NCBI RefSeq assembly: GCF_003945595.2
Contig: NW_024103729.1
Span: 368,950-432,949, forward strand
DNA length: 64,000 bases
From: Pipra filicauda
Lineage: Eukaryota; Chordata; Aves; Passeriformes; Pipridae
Direction: 5' to 3'
The translations under genes were made by a program, and so were the position numbers. A model generated the notes under the pieces. The model was not told where the DNA came from. It saw nothing but the letters and a program-made list of their open reading frames with translations, and did no database searches. The stretch's first letter is position 1. Each line of letters begins with the position of its first letter. This document shows, piece by piece, positions 36,711 through 49,667 of the stretch.

Positions 36711-37290
36711 TCATTGTAGGTTGTCTTATTAAATCAGATTCTAAATTTTAGGTATCTGGAACTCTTCAGGTAATTTCTTTATTGGCAAAGCTGGTGTAAC
36801 ACTGGAGCCTTCAATGAATTTGTCTTTATCTTTACCAGGGCTGGATGTAGCCCAAAGCACTTAACTTTTTCTCTAGGCATTTGAATTCTAGATCTGAATC
36901 ATCAGTGAGGCCTCACTCATCTGCATTCCCTCCCAGTCACCTAACAGACTCTGTTCTAATTGTGGCAAAATTGTGTCACCATGAACCTGAAGCTTGAAAA
37001 AAACAGTCACTTATAAACAAATAGATAAAAAGATGAAAATAAAATGCAGCAAGTTTCTACATATAAGATACATTTCAGAGGGTGATACTAATGCATTACA
37101 CACTAAAAAGCAGACATAAATGCATACTTTACCACCTGGGCTCAAATGCCTTCTGTCCTTACTGCTGGCTTTAACTATCTAACAACTAACTAAAGTCAGT
37201 CAATCTCTTTATGTTGGGTCATCTTTGTCTATGGGAAATACCACAACAACAGTCTATGCAACTGCATATGAGGAACTACACACAGCATTT
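36711..37290. other. Noncoding, no gene seen
   Basis: Could include more of the LINE fossil, since upstream ORF2 would lie at higher coordinates on the minus strand, but I see no further conserved block. Confidence 0.55.
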
Positions 37291-37379
37291 ATATATGTAT
37301 ATATATATAATTAAATCTGATTGCTATTTTTTATATATATATATATATATATAAAATTAAATCTGATTGCTATTTTTTT
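37291..37379. repeat. (AT)n microsatellite within a 46-bp tandem duplication
   Basis: An AT-dinucleotide run followed by AATTAAATCTGATTGCTATT occurs twice, the unique part at 37309-37332 and again at 37355-37378, exactly 46 bp apart and identical. The second AT run is longer (about 37332-37352). The pattern fits unequal exchange or replication slippage anchored in the AT tract, and is recent because the unique parts are identical. Confidence 0.92.
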
Positions 37380-38394
37380 GCCTGATTTTTTTTGCCTGGT
37401 TTATCCTAGTGCCTCACTTAGGCCCTTATTCAGCAATTTAAATGAAGGTGAACTCTGCTAAAGTTGGCAGAATTAAAGCAGTGTAAAACTGATATACATG
37501 AATGGGAGGAATTGCGTCCCAAGTCTAGAACATGCTAAACTGACATCTATGTGCTATTCTGCCTGAAGAACACTTCTGGCTCCTAAGTGCTAAGGTATTT
37601 GAAGTCTTACTACAAATCCACAGAGCAAGAGCTGGCTTACATTTAATCAAAGAGTAGGAATAGATATTGAATACAGAAGCAGCTGTGTGCAAGAAGAAAA
37701 AGTGTGGAGAGAGCCTGTATGATAGTTCCTCAAGGTAGCCATGGCCATCTTGGGTGTTTCTGGCTAGAGATGTGTTTTAAGGTGTATCATTATTTTAAAT
37801 CAGCATTTTTCATATATGTGACTAGGAAAAAACTGGAAAACCCCTCTGTGTTCTGCAGAGGAATCCTTAAAAGATGAAGAACAAAACCCTCACAAATCTA
37901 AGCTGAGAAGAAGGATTATTAGTAGATGCAGGAAGTTGATACCGTCAGTCAAATTACAGCTCTACAGACATTTCAGAATAACTTTGAAATCACTACAGTC
38001 ATTAAGAAGTGAAAGAATAGTTAGACAGTGTTAATAGCACTGTGTCAGCTCTGTCACTGTTCACTAATATGTGCAGCTGTTTGGATTTTTAAAAAAATAT
38101 GAATTTTGTAATTATATGGAACTAGTCTATAGTTGTACCCTAGCACAACTAGCAACTAGTTGTGCCCTTGACTCTGGTCTCACTCCTACTTGTGCACAGG
38201 AAAGGAAGCCACACTATTTCCCTTCAGTTCTAAACTGCTACGAATGCAAGGCCCAAAAGCTATATAATGGATCTTTTATAACAACTGCTTAACTGGTTGA
38301 ATTCTCAGCACTGTGTTTGCATTAACTCTGCTGTCACTGGGTGTTTCTTGGGATGCTGTGGATGACTGCTGAAGGCTGTAATAGTCTGTAACTG
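37380..38394. other. Noncoding, no gene seen
   Basis: A T-rich stretch continues to about 37400. The frame 38071-38292 (73 codons) is unassigned. Composition becomes GC-richer towards the C-rich island. Confidence 0.6.
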
Positions 38395-38700
38395 GTCCTG
38401 TGCAGGCCCTCCAGGGTCTCCCCCCGCCCGACTCATGGCTCAGGTCACCATTTCAGACCCCCCAGGGTCATCCATCCTGGCCCCAGCGACACTGCAGAAC
38501 CACCATCCTCCAACTTCCCACAGCCAGTCCCCAGGACTTCCTGACACCAGGGGCTGGGGCTGTCCCTGGTCCCCTTACCCTGCCCTCCTCCCTGTGGGAC
38601 AGATCCTGGCTGCAAGGTCTGCCCCTCCCTCTGGGATCTGTTCCCAGACCTTGGGGACCCCCAGGTCTTCACACCCACAGTGATTTGGATTTCAGGTCTT
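38395..38700 (+). other. C-rich, CpG-poor GC island
   Basis: About 300 bases are strongly GC-rich, with C exceeding G on the plus strand, inside AT-rich DNA. CCCCAGG-type words recur (near 38460, 38529 and 38657) without a clean repeat unit. CpG is nearly absent (a few near 38420 and 38487), so this is not a classic unmethylated CpG island. Frames are open on both strands (100 and 82 codons plus, 77 codons minus), which reflects few AT-rich stop codons. It may be a decayed minisatellite, LTR or other insertion. I do not recognise a family or gene. Confidence 0.5.
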
Positions 38701-39694
38701 AAAAGAAAGCAGAATTAATCCCCAAACTCCCCTTCTTTTCTTTCCAAAGTGTGAGGTGTGACAGGAATGTACAAGGAGCCGAGTAGTGTGTGTGACTGAG
38801 AAGCAGAAAATGCCATTGGTGGAGGGGGACTTGCGGCAAAACGAATCATAATTGAAAGAAATAACAGAATTTTCTGATGTCTTCGTCTCAGATCTGGAGA
38901 CAGGGCTGTGACAGCGGGCAACCCTACTCTGGCACTGCCTCCCTACCTGTCACAGCTCTCTGAAGGAGTTCGCAGGCTCTTAAGGAGCTTTCTCTTCCTT
39001 GACTCAAAAGCTATTTTTTCCTGTATGTGTTTTATGTATGTGTGTTTTGTACGAATGTGTCCATTGCCTGCTCCATTCTGTTGGCTCCAGAACAATAAAA
39101 TGCAAAAGTAGACAACAGTAGATATATGAAAATTCTATCTACTTCCTTTCTGTCTTTTTGCAGATCTCGGGACAGGACAGCTAATGCTGACAAGGTATCT
39201 GGAAAAGCAGCAAACAGAAGCTTCCTCTGCCTCCCAGCCATGCTGCAAACCTGGTATGGAGTAGACAGTAGAGAATTTTCATTCCTAAAGACAGACAAAT
39301 AATATTTATGGAGCATTTTGTTGCTTGCCAGTCTTGTTTTGCGCATAGAAACCAGACTGCCTGTAGATGAGGAAGAACTGGAGGCAGCAGCCAGGAAGCA
39401 GCAGCATGCTGCTTAAGCATAATCTCCCAGTATGGACAATGCAGGTGTAGTGGCATTGCTTACAGAAAACCCCCCACCATGGTAGCTGTCCCCAGTACTA
39501 AAATAGCTAATGATAAGAGCAAAGAAGAAGCAAATCTGGGCATGTATTGAAATTCTGTGGAACACCACAAGGAAATTATTCTTCCAGGATCCAATTCCAC
39601 ATCTGAAAGCAGTCAGGCCCCACAGAAAGAGTGTACTTCTTTTCAAGCAATGACTATGACATTTCCTTGATCATGAAAAATCCATTCCTGTTCT
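38701..39694. other. Noncoding, no gene seen
   Basis: Minus frame 39032-39346 (104 codons) and several overlapping frames up to 39646 have no recognisable domain; the strand and frame overlaps suggest chance. Confidence 0.55.
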
Positions 39695-39714
39695 TTTATT
39701 TATTTATTTATTTA
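39695..39714. repeat. Short (TTTA)n microsatellite
   Basis: About five uninterrupted TTTA units. Confidence 0.85.
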
Positions 39715-42700
39715 ATCAAAGCATGAATAGCCCATATATTTTACCCCGAACTAGTGTTAAGCCTTTGAGCAATTATTTTCATTATCAGATGATGTAACCT
39801 CATCAGTAGGTATTTGTTGAGCATCAAAAAAGTGAATAGTTTACAAAAGCTGGACTTAGTTTAAAAGCAAGAGTAGAACTGAGGGCTTTTCTTTTTTCTC
39901 CCACAGCATTGGTGATACTTTAAAATGTCTGTCTAATCCATTGTGTCAGCAGTCTCATGAGCTGATGCCTCTGCTTTAGGTTTGTGTTGATTCTCTGGCC
40001 AAGCCTTAAAGCTTTGTGGTTTTTGATGCAGCACTGAAACAGAAGCTTTGATGCTTGTGAATGTTGACTGCATGAAATAAATAATGTGAGGGGGGTTTAA
40101 ATGTCTTCATTTTTTATTAATCCTTCCAATCATATATAAAACTGAAGGCTAAGAAAACTCACATGAAAAGGAAATAAAATCCTATAAACTGAGAATATAC
40201 TTAATGTTTCTAATCCCCATATCGCACATCCAGAATCTGTTCTCACTCCATGGGAATAGCTATCCTGATGTTCATACCTCACTATTTCTAAAAAATAAAA
40301 TAATTCTGTAGCAGTCAGTCTGCTGATCCAGGGATACACATTCACTTTTATTGCAAATGGGTAGACACTGCAAAGGCTGAATGCTTAGTTTATGGAGAGG
40401 GAATGAAAAACATTCATTACTTCGCGGATAAATCAAGAGTTTGGAAAGAAGTGGTACTTTAGGAAGTCTCAGTGTTCCTCAGCTTCACAAAAGGTGTGTT
40501 TTTGACATGAGGTTTACAGGTGGAAGTCACTGTCAGACATAACTGAAGAGAGATTCAAAGTGAGATGGAGTATTTGAGGAGGAACAAGACTATTATGACA
40601 TATAATGGCAAATATGTCTAAAAAAACCCTCATGAGAACCCTTATGCTGCAGAATTTGTCCTGGCTACTGGAGTCCAGTAAATACCTGGCAGAAACTCCA
40701 TAAGGGATATCTGATGGCTTTGTTCTCAGGCTTTAGCCTTGGTCTTTCTGAACCAAGGACATCAGCAAAAACCAGCAAAAACTATCCTCATGAACAAATC
40801 TTGGCCAGTTTCTCTGGCAAGTGCAAGGTGAGCAGAGGACTCCTAACTTCTGCTGATAGAGAGTAAATAACAGGAACAATTAGAGATTGTCTACCTTTGT
40901 AAAAAACATGGAGTAGAGGAAGGAAAAGTAGGACATATTAAAAAAAAGTGGGGACATAGTAACCCTAATAAGAGCAAAGGAGTCACTATATCTCTAGGGT
41001 TTTGAGATGATGATAATGATGACTGCTGTGCCTTCCCAAGTGAAGAGAATAGAAATAATATTTTAAATATTTTTTTTGATTTCTGTGTTTTAATTTTTAT
41101 TTACCTCCTTTTTTTTAGCTCAAAGGCAAGGGGTTATCAGGAGAAGTGAAGTGCAGAAAATAATTTCCTCATACATCACTATAGCTTTGCTTTGGGGTGC
41201 AAGGTAGAAAATGATGGTTTTCTTGTGATGGACCATTTCTTTTCCTCTACGTCTCCCAGAAAGCTGAAATTTTGTTTAACTAACATTGTCTGCAGCTGAT
41301 GGTTCTGTTCTGAAACATCTATTTCCACAGGCCTTTCCCAACAGTCCAAGGGGTTAATAGAAACCTATTAAATGCCTTTAAAATACATTTCACATGTTGT
41401 TGTGGCTGTTTCCTGGTGTGAATCTCTTATTATTTTACTGAGCCTTTTAGACATCAGCTGCTCCCCTTGTACTGAGCACTTGTAATCCCTCTGATTTGCC
41501 TCTGTCCCTGGCACCGCAGATAGATTACTGAACCTTGGGGTTTTGTCTTGTTTTATACATGACTTAAAAATTCCAAAAGTTAAATATTGTGGCTGGACCA
41601 AAATGGGTCTGATCTTGTTTTTGCCGGTGGCCAAGACCCATTCCCTGCAGTGACAGGAGACTCGAGAAGGAAGAAGAGATTGTGGGTTTACAGAGCTGGC
41701 ACCCAGAGCTGATTGCTCAACAGAGGTGATTCACTAAAAATGTTTTTCTTATTTTATTTTTATTCCAGTTATTTTCTTTAGTTTATTTGCTTGAAGATGT
41801 GTTTCCTTCTCTACACAACTACTCTTTCATGCCCTCTAACGGCATTCTGCTGAACTTCACAATCAGTGCCTAACCTGACTTTTTCATTGTAAACCAGACA
41901 TATGCTTTGTATTGGTTGTCATTTACATGGAAAATAACATATATTATATTATATTTCTTCTTCATATAGATCTTAAAACATATTCTGAAAACCTTTTTCT
42001 GGCTTACACCTCTTGCCTCTGATAAAGCCTGTTCTTTCTATGCACAGGCTGCATTTCATGTTTTACTTTGGTGGATGCTTAGGAGAAGAAGTCATAGACC
42101 TGTAGGATGAAAAGATACTGGGGGTGTACAGAAGGGACAGTATGTAACCTACTAAGAGTAAGAAAAACAATATTTATCACGTGGAAGGTTCAAAGAGCTT
42201 TTCCACTATATTGTGGATGTCTCTATATTGTCCTGCTTCTGAGCTGAAGATACTAGATGTGCTTTGATCCACAGCCCACTGCTAAATATATAGGTTCCAT
42301 ACCTTCAGTGTACTTGGAAAAATTAGGTTTGAAAGCTTTTAAGTTCTTTGTGTGTAAGTTTCAGTTTACATGTGAGGTCGGGAAAAAACCTTTGAGAACA
42401 GAATTTGTAAGGGTTTTCCTTATTTCTTTGTTTTAAATTAGGAAATTACAGTGAAGAAGTGACATTGAGACGAAAGACAAATAAAAGGGGAAGACTGATG
42501 AGCAACCACATAGCCAAAGAAGTAGAAAAGGGTCCCAAGTCTGTCAGAGCACTGTGGAAAAGCCAGGTGACATGATGGTCTGAGGAGCTCCAGGTGATCA
42601 CATATTAGCACACAAAAGGTTTGACAAGCTATCTGAGTACCTTTGTTTACCATATTTCCATTGCTTTATTATTTTTATTCCTAGATAATTAACACTGCAT

Positions 42701-45700
42701 CTTGGGGCTTCTGTGTTATCACGAGAGAGAGAAAAGAATTACTAATTTTCACAGATTTTTAGATCAAGCCATTGTTCTGAATTAATTATTCTGCGTCACT
42801 GTAGCTCCAAAAAGGGTCTACTGACTTCTTTGAGGGCAAGACACAGTGTAGAGATAGATAAATACTGCACACATACACTGCAAGGCTCTACTCACTAAAC
42901 ATAGTTTTTCTTTTATGCATAGATCCAGATATCTCAGCTGTGCTCAGGAAGTCATAAAGTTCAGTTCCCTCAATTTAGTAAGGTACTGTTTTTCTTATGG
43001 AGTTAGTGCTGCATAAACAAACAGCTCGCAAGCAAGGGCAAAAAGACTCAGCCCATGTATACATCTTTATTCATCTTTAAATAGTACTGCAAGCTTTGCA
43101 AATGCAGAGGGCAATCTTACAAATAGGACATCCTGTAAACAATTGTGTCAACTCTGTGCCTTCAGAAATCTTCATACCTTGACACTTTATTAGTAGTTGA
43201 TACCACTATGCCCTGTGAAATGAATGTTTTGGCTCATTATCTAGTTCATGAAGCATCTTTAATATACAGAAAACACCCATATGTTGCAAATACATGGGTA
43301 ATGTAAATAAGTTTGATCATGGTGATTTTTCTGTTGTTACCACCTCCACCCGCAGAACATCAAGATCTGGAGGACCACGTCAGCAGGTGTTTTGTCCTTG
43401 ACCTTAGTGGGGAAAAGGTCTCACCCGGAGCCTTTCACTCGTAGAGTATCTAAAGGATTCTGTGTGTGAGCCTGAGCCTCTGAGGGCACTATTAAGACTG
43501 TGTTTTTCTGCTCCTCGTGTTTTCTGTGTCTTTTGCAGAGAAAGTGCATGCACTCTCTTTTCTGTACTTGGACAAGATTTTCTTTGCTTGTACTTTGCTC
43601 AAGAAAAAAGGTGGTTAATTTTCTACCAGAACAGAGGTCAAGGTTGTCTGTCCTCTCCAATAATCCCAGAAGATTGGTGCTTTCATAAGCTCACTGATCC
43701 CAATTATTCAAAGCATTTTTCTGGTCTTAGTGTACTAGTTTTAACAAGTTTTCTGAAGAGTGTATTCTGTTGAGTAAGCAAGTTGCATACAGTGTAACTC
43801 TTCCTCTGTAAGTATCACACCATTTTATCTGATGCTTCCAATTTTCACTGTCACATTTTCTGACTTTTGAAATAGGGAGGTAAGAGTTTAAAGCAGCAAT
43901 TTATTATTCCACTTGCAAGGAGCAGAGCAAACATTTCACTAGAGCCATGTTACTTTCAAGTTCTGTCTGTCTGAACCTATTAAATGAACTATGTTTAGGA
44001 TTGAGGATGCACAGGAATTACACAACAGTCCTCGTCCTGGCAGGCCCAGAAGAAGTGGAGTTCTGTAATAAGGAAGGGAAATGTGTCTTCCTGCATCTGT
44101 CATGTGGTGGGAGGGGATTAAAGGTGTCAATTCAACAAACTTCTGTGATAGCCAGGGTATGTCAGGTGGCCCAGTGACAATCATACTACCTTCCTGACCA
44201 GCAGGGCATTTTGGTCTGTGTCAATGCTTTGATTGAAGTGCTGTCTTTGTATGCAAGTCTGAACAACTTGAATAGAAAATCTGAATATTTATGTATTTCA
44301 CATAAACCCCCAGCCTTTCTACATGCCTATCTGGTGCTACAGTCTTTCCAAAAACATATGGACTCTCTTGATTTCCAGGACAACTCAGGATCAGGACAAG
44401 ATAACATGTCAAATGTGGCTTTCAAAATTTAGCTGAAGACACTCCCACTCATTTCCACTATTTGCTTTGGTGCTGGTGTCCATCTGACCAGGGTCACCCC
44501 CCAGTAGCTGTCCCCTCTCATTTATGCCTGAGCCATTGCTAACTCAAGTTCACTTAAAAAAACCAATGGAAAGAAGCAGTAGTTGAGAAAGCCAACCTTC
44601 TTTAGGGCCTCAAGGGAGCACTTACAACCTTGTAGTAGTTTAGGTCGTACAGTATGGGATGATGGTAGCCCAGAAGATGTAGTGTATAGGCAATTTTTTG
44701 AGTGTTTATGAGAATAGAAGGCACGTTCTCTCATTAACTTTAACTTTATAAATGAAGACTTGACAAAAAAATATTTTGACATGCAGTAGGTGCTTCAATT
44801 AAAGTCTGACAGAATCAATTGCTATTCTGTGCTAAAATAGTGAAAATAGGATTTTTACTTGAAATTTCTGATAAAGGTCTGAAGGTACTGTTCTGAGTTT
44901 TTTTTTTTTTTTCTGTAAAAGCCTTATTTTAGAAAACAATTACTAAAATCAAAGTCTATCTTTTCCTTCAAATCCACTGAGATTAAAATAGATTAGCATT
45001 CACTTAGTTCTCATTGTATACCAGAAAGCTGAACACATTCTCTCTCAAACAGCGGGGGGAAAAGTGAAAAAAACACAATTTAATTACAGTGTTAGTGTTA
45101 AACCCGAACTAGTTAGGAATGAATAAGTATTTCTGTTGAAATTCTCTGGGTTCAGAGATTTATAACTTGTTGATAAGATTCTCCTAGGGCAGAATCCTAC
45201 TGCACAAACATAGCTTGGAAACAAAAGATAGATATTTTTCAGAAACTGAGAGTAATAACTGCTAAAACAGCAAACGAGAATCATATTAATTTTATTGCAG
45301 TTTCATGATCTGAGATCCATTTTATTATCAGAGTAGGAATTTTAATTTCTTTACAGGCTTTCTGTGGCACTCAGCATTGACTCAGCTGCTCTAAATTGCA
45401 TTGCTCCACTGAAGTCAGTAGACCAATAGTGTTTCAGCTGTAAATTTAAGACAGATTTCCAGAGGTATCTGACTCCCAGAACCTCAAGTGGCTTCTGAAA
45501 ATCCCAGATGTTGTAATAACCTACTGATGATGTGGCTTTCACATTTTGTCAAACAAGTACTCATTCCTGAAGAATCTGCAATATGCAATTTCTCTACAAG
45601 AATCTTCAGTTTTTTTCTGTTTTCTTTTTCCTTTTTTTCCCCTGGGACAGGGAGGACAACCTTATCTGGTATTTCTTTCTTGCTGAGGAGACCTATCTAG

Positions 45701-46153
45701 TATGTGAAGGGTTTGACTACCTTCTAGCACAGAAGGGAATGGAACATATATTACTTCAGGAAGAGCTCTAGCCAGCTAAGCAATGTTTTTTGGGGTAGTA
45801 CCTCCCTTACTTTAGAAGCCAGATCCTGAAATAGTGTTTAGACAGACAAGCACTGAAACTGCATAGACTCTGAAACAGACCGGTCACTATTAAGATTTAA
45901 TATATGAATAAGTTTAACATCATAGGCATACATGTGCTATTTTTAAATGATGAGTCTGTCCATTTCTAAAAACTTAAAAATATTGGCAGAGTTTCCAAAC
46001 TTTCAGTTTTGCATTATGCACCAGAATAAACCAACAGTTTCCAAAGGTGGCAGGATCCTTCGTTTGAAGCATTATGGTTCTCCTACATAGGAAGGACATT
46101 TTTCAGCAGCCCAAATGCACTGTTACTCTGTGCCATTTTTGCACTCCCCAGCA
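39715..46153. other. Noncoding stretch, no gene seen
   Basis: A T15 run lies at 44898-44912. Frames 41368-41634 (minus), 43462-43773 (plus, 103 codons) overlapping 43421-43660 (minus), 43939-44184 overlapping 43947-44177, and 44522-44782 are unassigned, and several pairs are open on both strands. A GATGATGATAATGATGA low-complexity patch lies near 41005-41022. No repeat family or RNA gene recognised. Confidence 0.55.
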
Positions 46154-46186
46154 AAATAAATAAATAAATAAATAAATAAATAAATA
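46154..46186. repeat. (AAAT)n microsatellite
   Basis: About eight uninterrupted AAAT units. Confidence 0.95.
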
Positions 46187-49100
46187 TCCTGGAATAAATG
46201 AAATGCGTTTTGGCTCCCTGGACTCATCTAGTTGAGCTGTAGTGCAGACAAATAAAGATTAGATCAGACACTTATTATTTTAAGAGTTATTAACATTTTA
46301 AATAGTAACGTCAGCATGGTTTGCCAGGAGCTAATTTTGGCTCTGGCAACTGTGGAGTCAGTCAAAAGAAAGAAGCCAAAGATTGTACCTTTCAGCATTG
46401 CAGTCCCTTCTTTATCTAGAGTGGCAAAAAGACTACACCAATAAATTACTTGAACAATCTCCTTCTCCAGGTCATTTTTGTGCAAATCTCTGCAAACTTT
46501 AAAAGGGCAGGGCAGGAGAGAGCAGTGACCTAAAATTAGCTTCCCTCCTTTTGGGGTCCTGGAGGAGACTGCAAACCCTGCAAAGAACTTTTAAGAGATT
46601 TGTTTTCTTCCTTGGAGGGTTGAGTGGGAGGGATGACACCCATTCCACTGTGAGATAGACTAGACTTGTCATTCCCTAACAAGTCTGTTTAGGCTTGTCA
46701 AAAGTTGATGAGCTAATTATGGCTCATTAGATGGAGAGGAGTCTATATTTAAGCTCATTTGGGGTTGGGATGGGAAAGTTAATAATGTAGTTGGAAGTAG
46801 AGAGAAACTGCTAAGACTGCAGTGAATTTCTTCATAAATTCTGTGAGATTTCCAGATGCTCCCTGAAGCGCAAGTGGGAATGTAAAATAAGGGGAACTTT
46901 CAGAAGAAAATTGTAAAATAATGGTGTGACTTCCTCAATTCCCCTCTTTCCAGAACTTAAATGAGAAATAGTCTAGAAAAAGAGATAAACAGTATAGATG
47001 AAGGCCATTCTCAGAAAATTATGCCAATTATGTTTGGATACCATTCAGGCTGTGGGAAAATGAGCAGGTTCTCTCAGAAACACTGTCATTATTAGAACTC
47101 TATAGAACTACAACAAAAATCTTCCCATTAAAACATCAATATTTGGTGCCAGAAAAGCTTGACACAAATAATGCTTTTAGCATTACTGTATAACTTCAGA
47201 AACATTTCATCTTGTCAGTACATACAACAGAAGTAGTATTTTTGTATTTTACTTATAAAAGGGGTTGTGCTGAGTTTGGCCTTTTATGGTCTTCCATTTT
47301 CCACAGGAAAAAAAACTCTCTCCTTTGTAATTTCCATACCAGGCAAGTTGTCCATTGAGGCAACCACATAACTATTTAATCTTGTGTTATTCTCAGAGTG
47401 TTCAGCATGTCTGCACTGCAAGTTTTCAATCCTTTCTGAGAGTCACAGTCGTTGAGTTTTTAACATCCATTCTTCTAAATGCTCACTAAACATTAGCATT
47501 TAATAAGTGTTATCAAAGACAAAGTGAACCAAAACAAAGAATAAAAAGTGATCTGACTTTGCTACTTTGCAGTAGCAAATCAGAATGTTTCTGAGTTGGT
47601 TGTAGTTGTTGAGAAACAGGTGAATGCACTCAGGTAGTCAGTCAATTTGATGACTTAATTAAGAAGAGCTGTGGTGATCTTTATGCTTTCAGATTGCTTG
47701 TGCACCTAACCTGTGCTACTCATTGCATTACCATTCCAGGCTCCTCTGTGTGACACCCAGGAAGAGCACACAGTTCCATTTTAACTCGTGACTTCATGTG
47801 ATCCTACATCAGCTGGACAAATGACAAAATCTTGAAAATTTAAAGTAAGAATATGGCCTTAAATTACATGATATTATTTTGTGCCTTTCTAGGGGTGTGT
47901 GAGTGTTAGCTTCTGAGCCTTTTTTATTTCAAGATGATTCTTTTCAATAGATATATTTAATCACTTGATTCTGGAGTGAGATAGCACATCCTATAAGATA
48001 TGTATAGACGTTTGTGCTTCTGCTTTCTCTTGAGTACTGCACATTTAGGTTTCTTTTTCTTTAGCATCTCTGTTTTGATAACTGCTATGCCACTGTTTTT
48101 GATGTGGATGTCCTCAGACAGAGTAATTTAAACTGGTAGAAGTCTATAAGCATAAAAAGCAGTATTACTTCATGAGTAATAATGCCACTGTGCCAGGGTT
48201 ATTGCATAATTTCTGTGGAATTGTTTTTCTTAATGTACAAGTTAAGAGAGTGCAGTGTAGATGATTGCTCTTGCTTGCAACTTTAACCCTTTACAAAAGT
48301 ATATTAATTTAAAGCTATAAAAGCAAGATTCAGAGGTTTGTAGAGAATGATATATATTTCATTTTTTTTCTCTGTTTTTATTTGTGCTTCAATTACATAC
48401 TTATTCTCAGATTCTCAAAGATCAGTGAGGAGAGTTTAAGTTTGAATTAGTTCGCAAATCCACCACTGCACTGCAATTTCATATGAATTTTAATAAAAAT
48501 ATCAAGCAAGTGACTAAGTTTCCTTTGCTAGCTTTCAGGAAACGAAAAAAGTGATCAAATCATATCCTTACAACTATGAAAATATGCAGCTTTTTGTACT
48601 AAGAATGCTTAGTGTACATAACAAAGTATCCACATGTTCAGGCTTATTTCGTGTTATTTTCTTATAAATCTGTACATCATCAATAATATGGCAAATGGTT
48701 TCCCTAAATTTATAGAATAAACTAAGATAAAAATGCATTAAAAAGGGGATAATTATTCCAAATCAATAATTTTCAATGCTAAAATGTTCAGCAATGTATT
48801 TAATTTAATCATGTGTTTCTTACTCTTCTCACTTGTATTATTAAATTGCTATGTAAGTAAATTTATAGCAAAATTAGTGGCTTTCTACTATATTTATAAA
48901 TTTTGAGAGAAAGGTCTTCCCAATTTATTTTGTTGTGGATATGCTGTAATCAGGTATACGTATAAATTATATAATAAGGAGCTCAGTATTTTGAAGGTGT
49001 CTTATGATATGAAAAACGGCCATCTTTTGAAATTATGGGATGTATTATCACAATGTCAGACTCTAATCTGCTACCAATTTGTGTCAGCTTTCTGCATTGA

Positions 49101-49339
49101 AAAAGGACTCAAATCCTCTCTAAAAGTAGGAATCAGCTGAAGGTTTGTCTTGGCTTCATGAGCCCACTGCAATTAGGCAGCATGTGAATGTGTGCCATAT
49201 GCATTTATTGCTCTTCTAAGCATGTGTTACTTTGATGTGTTAGGTTAGAAATCTAACTCTTTTTCTTGGGCAGCCTTCCTCCTGGGTCTTTATACTGCTT
49301 AGCAGTTGAGTCCAGACTTTGAAACACAGCCTAATTTAG
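46187..49339. other. Noncoding; small homeodomain-motif cluster near 46.7 kb
   Basis: Near 46705-46730 a TAATTA core (46714-46719) is flanked by CTAAT and ATTAG in inverted orientation, within a G-rich unique segment (46600-46880). The rest, especially 48290-49030, is AT-rich with no open frame of note; the only frame above 60 codons is 46264-46485 (minus), unassigned. Confidence 0.45.
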
Positions 49340-49480
49340 AGGCGGATGCTGCAGCTGCTGCTGTCATTTCAGCTGATTTTTTTTCCGCTTTGATGTCAGC
49401 TTAGAGCCTCGGTCCCTGCATCGGTCCCGCAGCCGCCACAATTCTCCTAACGGACACCACATCATTTTAAGCGTGTCTCT
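49340..49480. promoter_or_regulatory. CpG cluster with E-boxes and CRE-like site
   Basis: Eight CpGs fall within about 130 bp (49343-49472), the highest density I saw in the window. Two CAGCTG E-boxes lie at 49352-49357 and 49370-49375. TGATGTCA at 49391-49398 is one base from a full CRE palindrome. TCGGTCCC is repeated at 49409 and 49421. The retained CpGs in CpG-depleted DNA suggest an unmethylated element, such as a promoter, alternative first exon or enhancer. No coding exon or TATA box is visible, and the only short frame downstream (ATG near 49679) stops after 12 codons. Confidence 0.4.
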
Positions 49481-49500
49481 TTGCCTTTAAATCTAATTTG

Positions 49501-49554
49501 GGGAGCTCAACTCTTTCACAATGCACTGTTGGTTTAGTGAAATGTTGAGTTCTC
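49501..49554 (+). ncRNA. Imperfect hairpin, possible structured RNA
   Basis: The arm 49501-49519 pairs with 49537-49554 around a 17-nt loop. CTCAAC pairs with GTTGAG and TTTCAC with GTGAAA, separated by a small asymmetric bulge, and the stem extends outwards with GGGAG against TTCTC using two or more G-U pairs. Total pairing is about 17 positions. The size is near the lower limit for a microRNA precursor, and I do not recognise a known mature sequence. Its place just after the CpG cluster would put it in a 5' leader if that cluster is a plus-strand promoter. Confidence 0.25.
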
Positions 49555-49651
49555 ACAGAATATATCCTTCCTGATCTGGAGGAGACGCTGGAATCACTTT
49601 GAGTTGTTATGTTTAATGCCTGATTAAATGCTGATGATACAAGAAGATGGA

Positions 49652-49667
49652 TTTTTTTTTTTTTTTT
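49652..49667. repeat. T16 homopolymer
   Basis: Uninterrupted run of 16 T, which could also act as an RNA polymerase III terminator for a transcript starting upstream; no A/B box promoter is visible. Confidence 0.9.
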
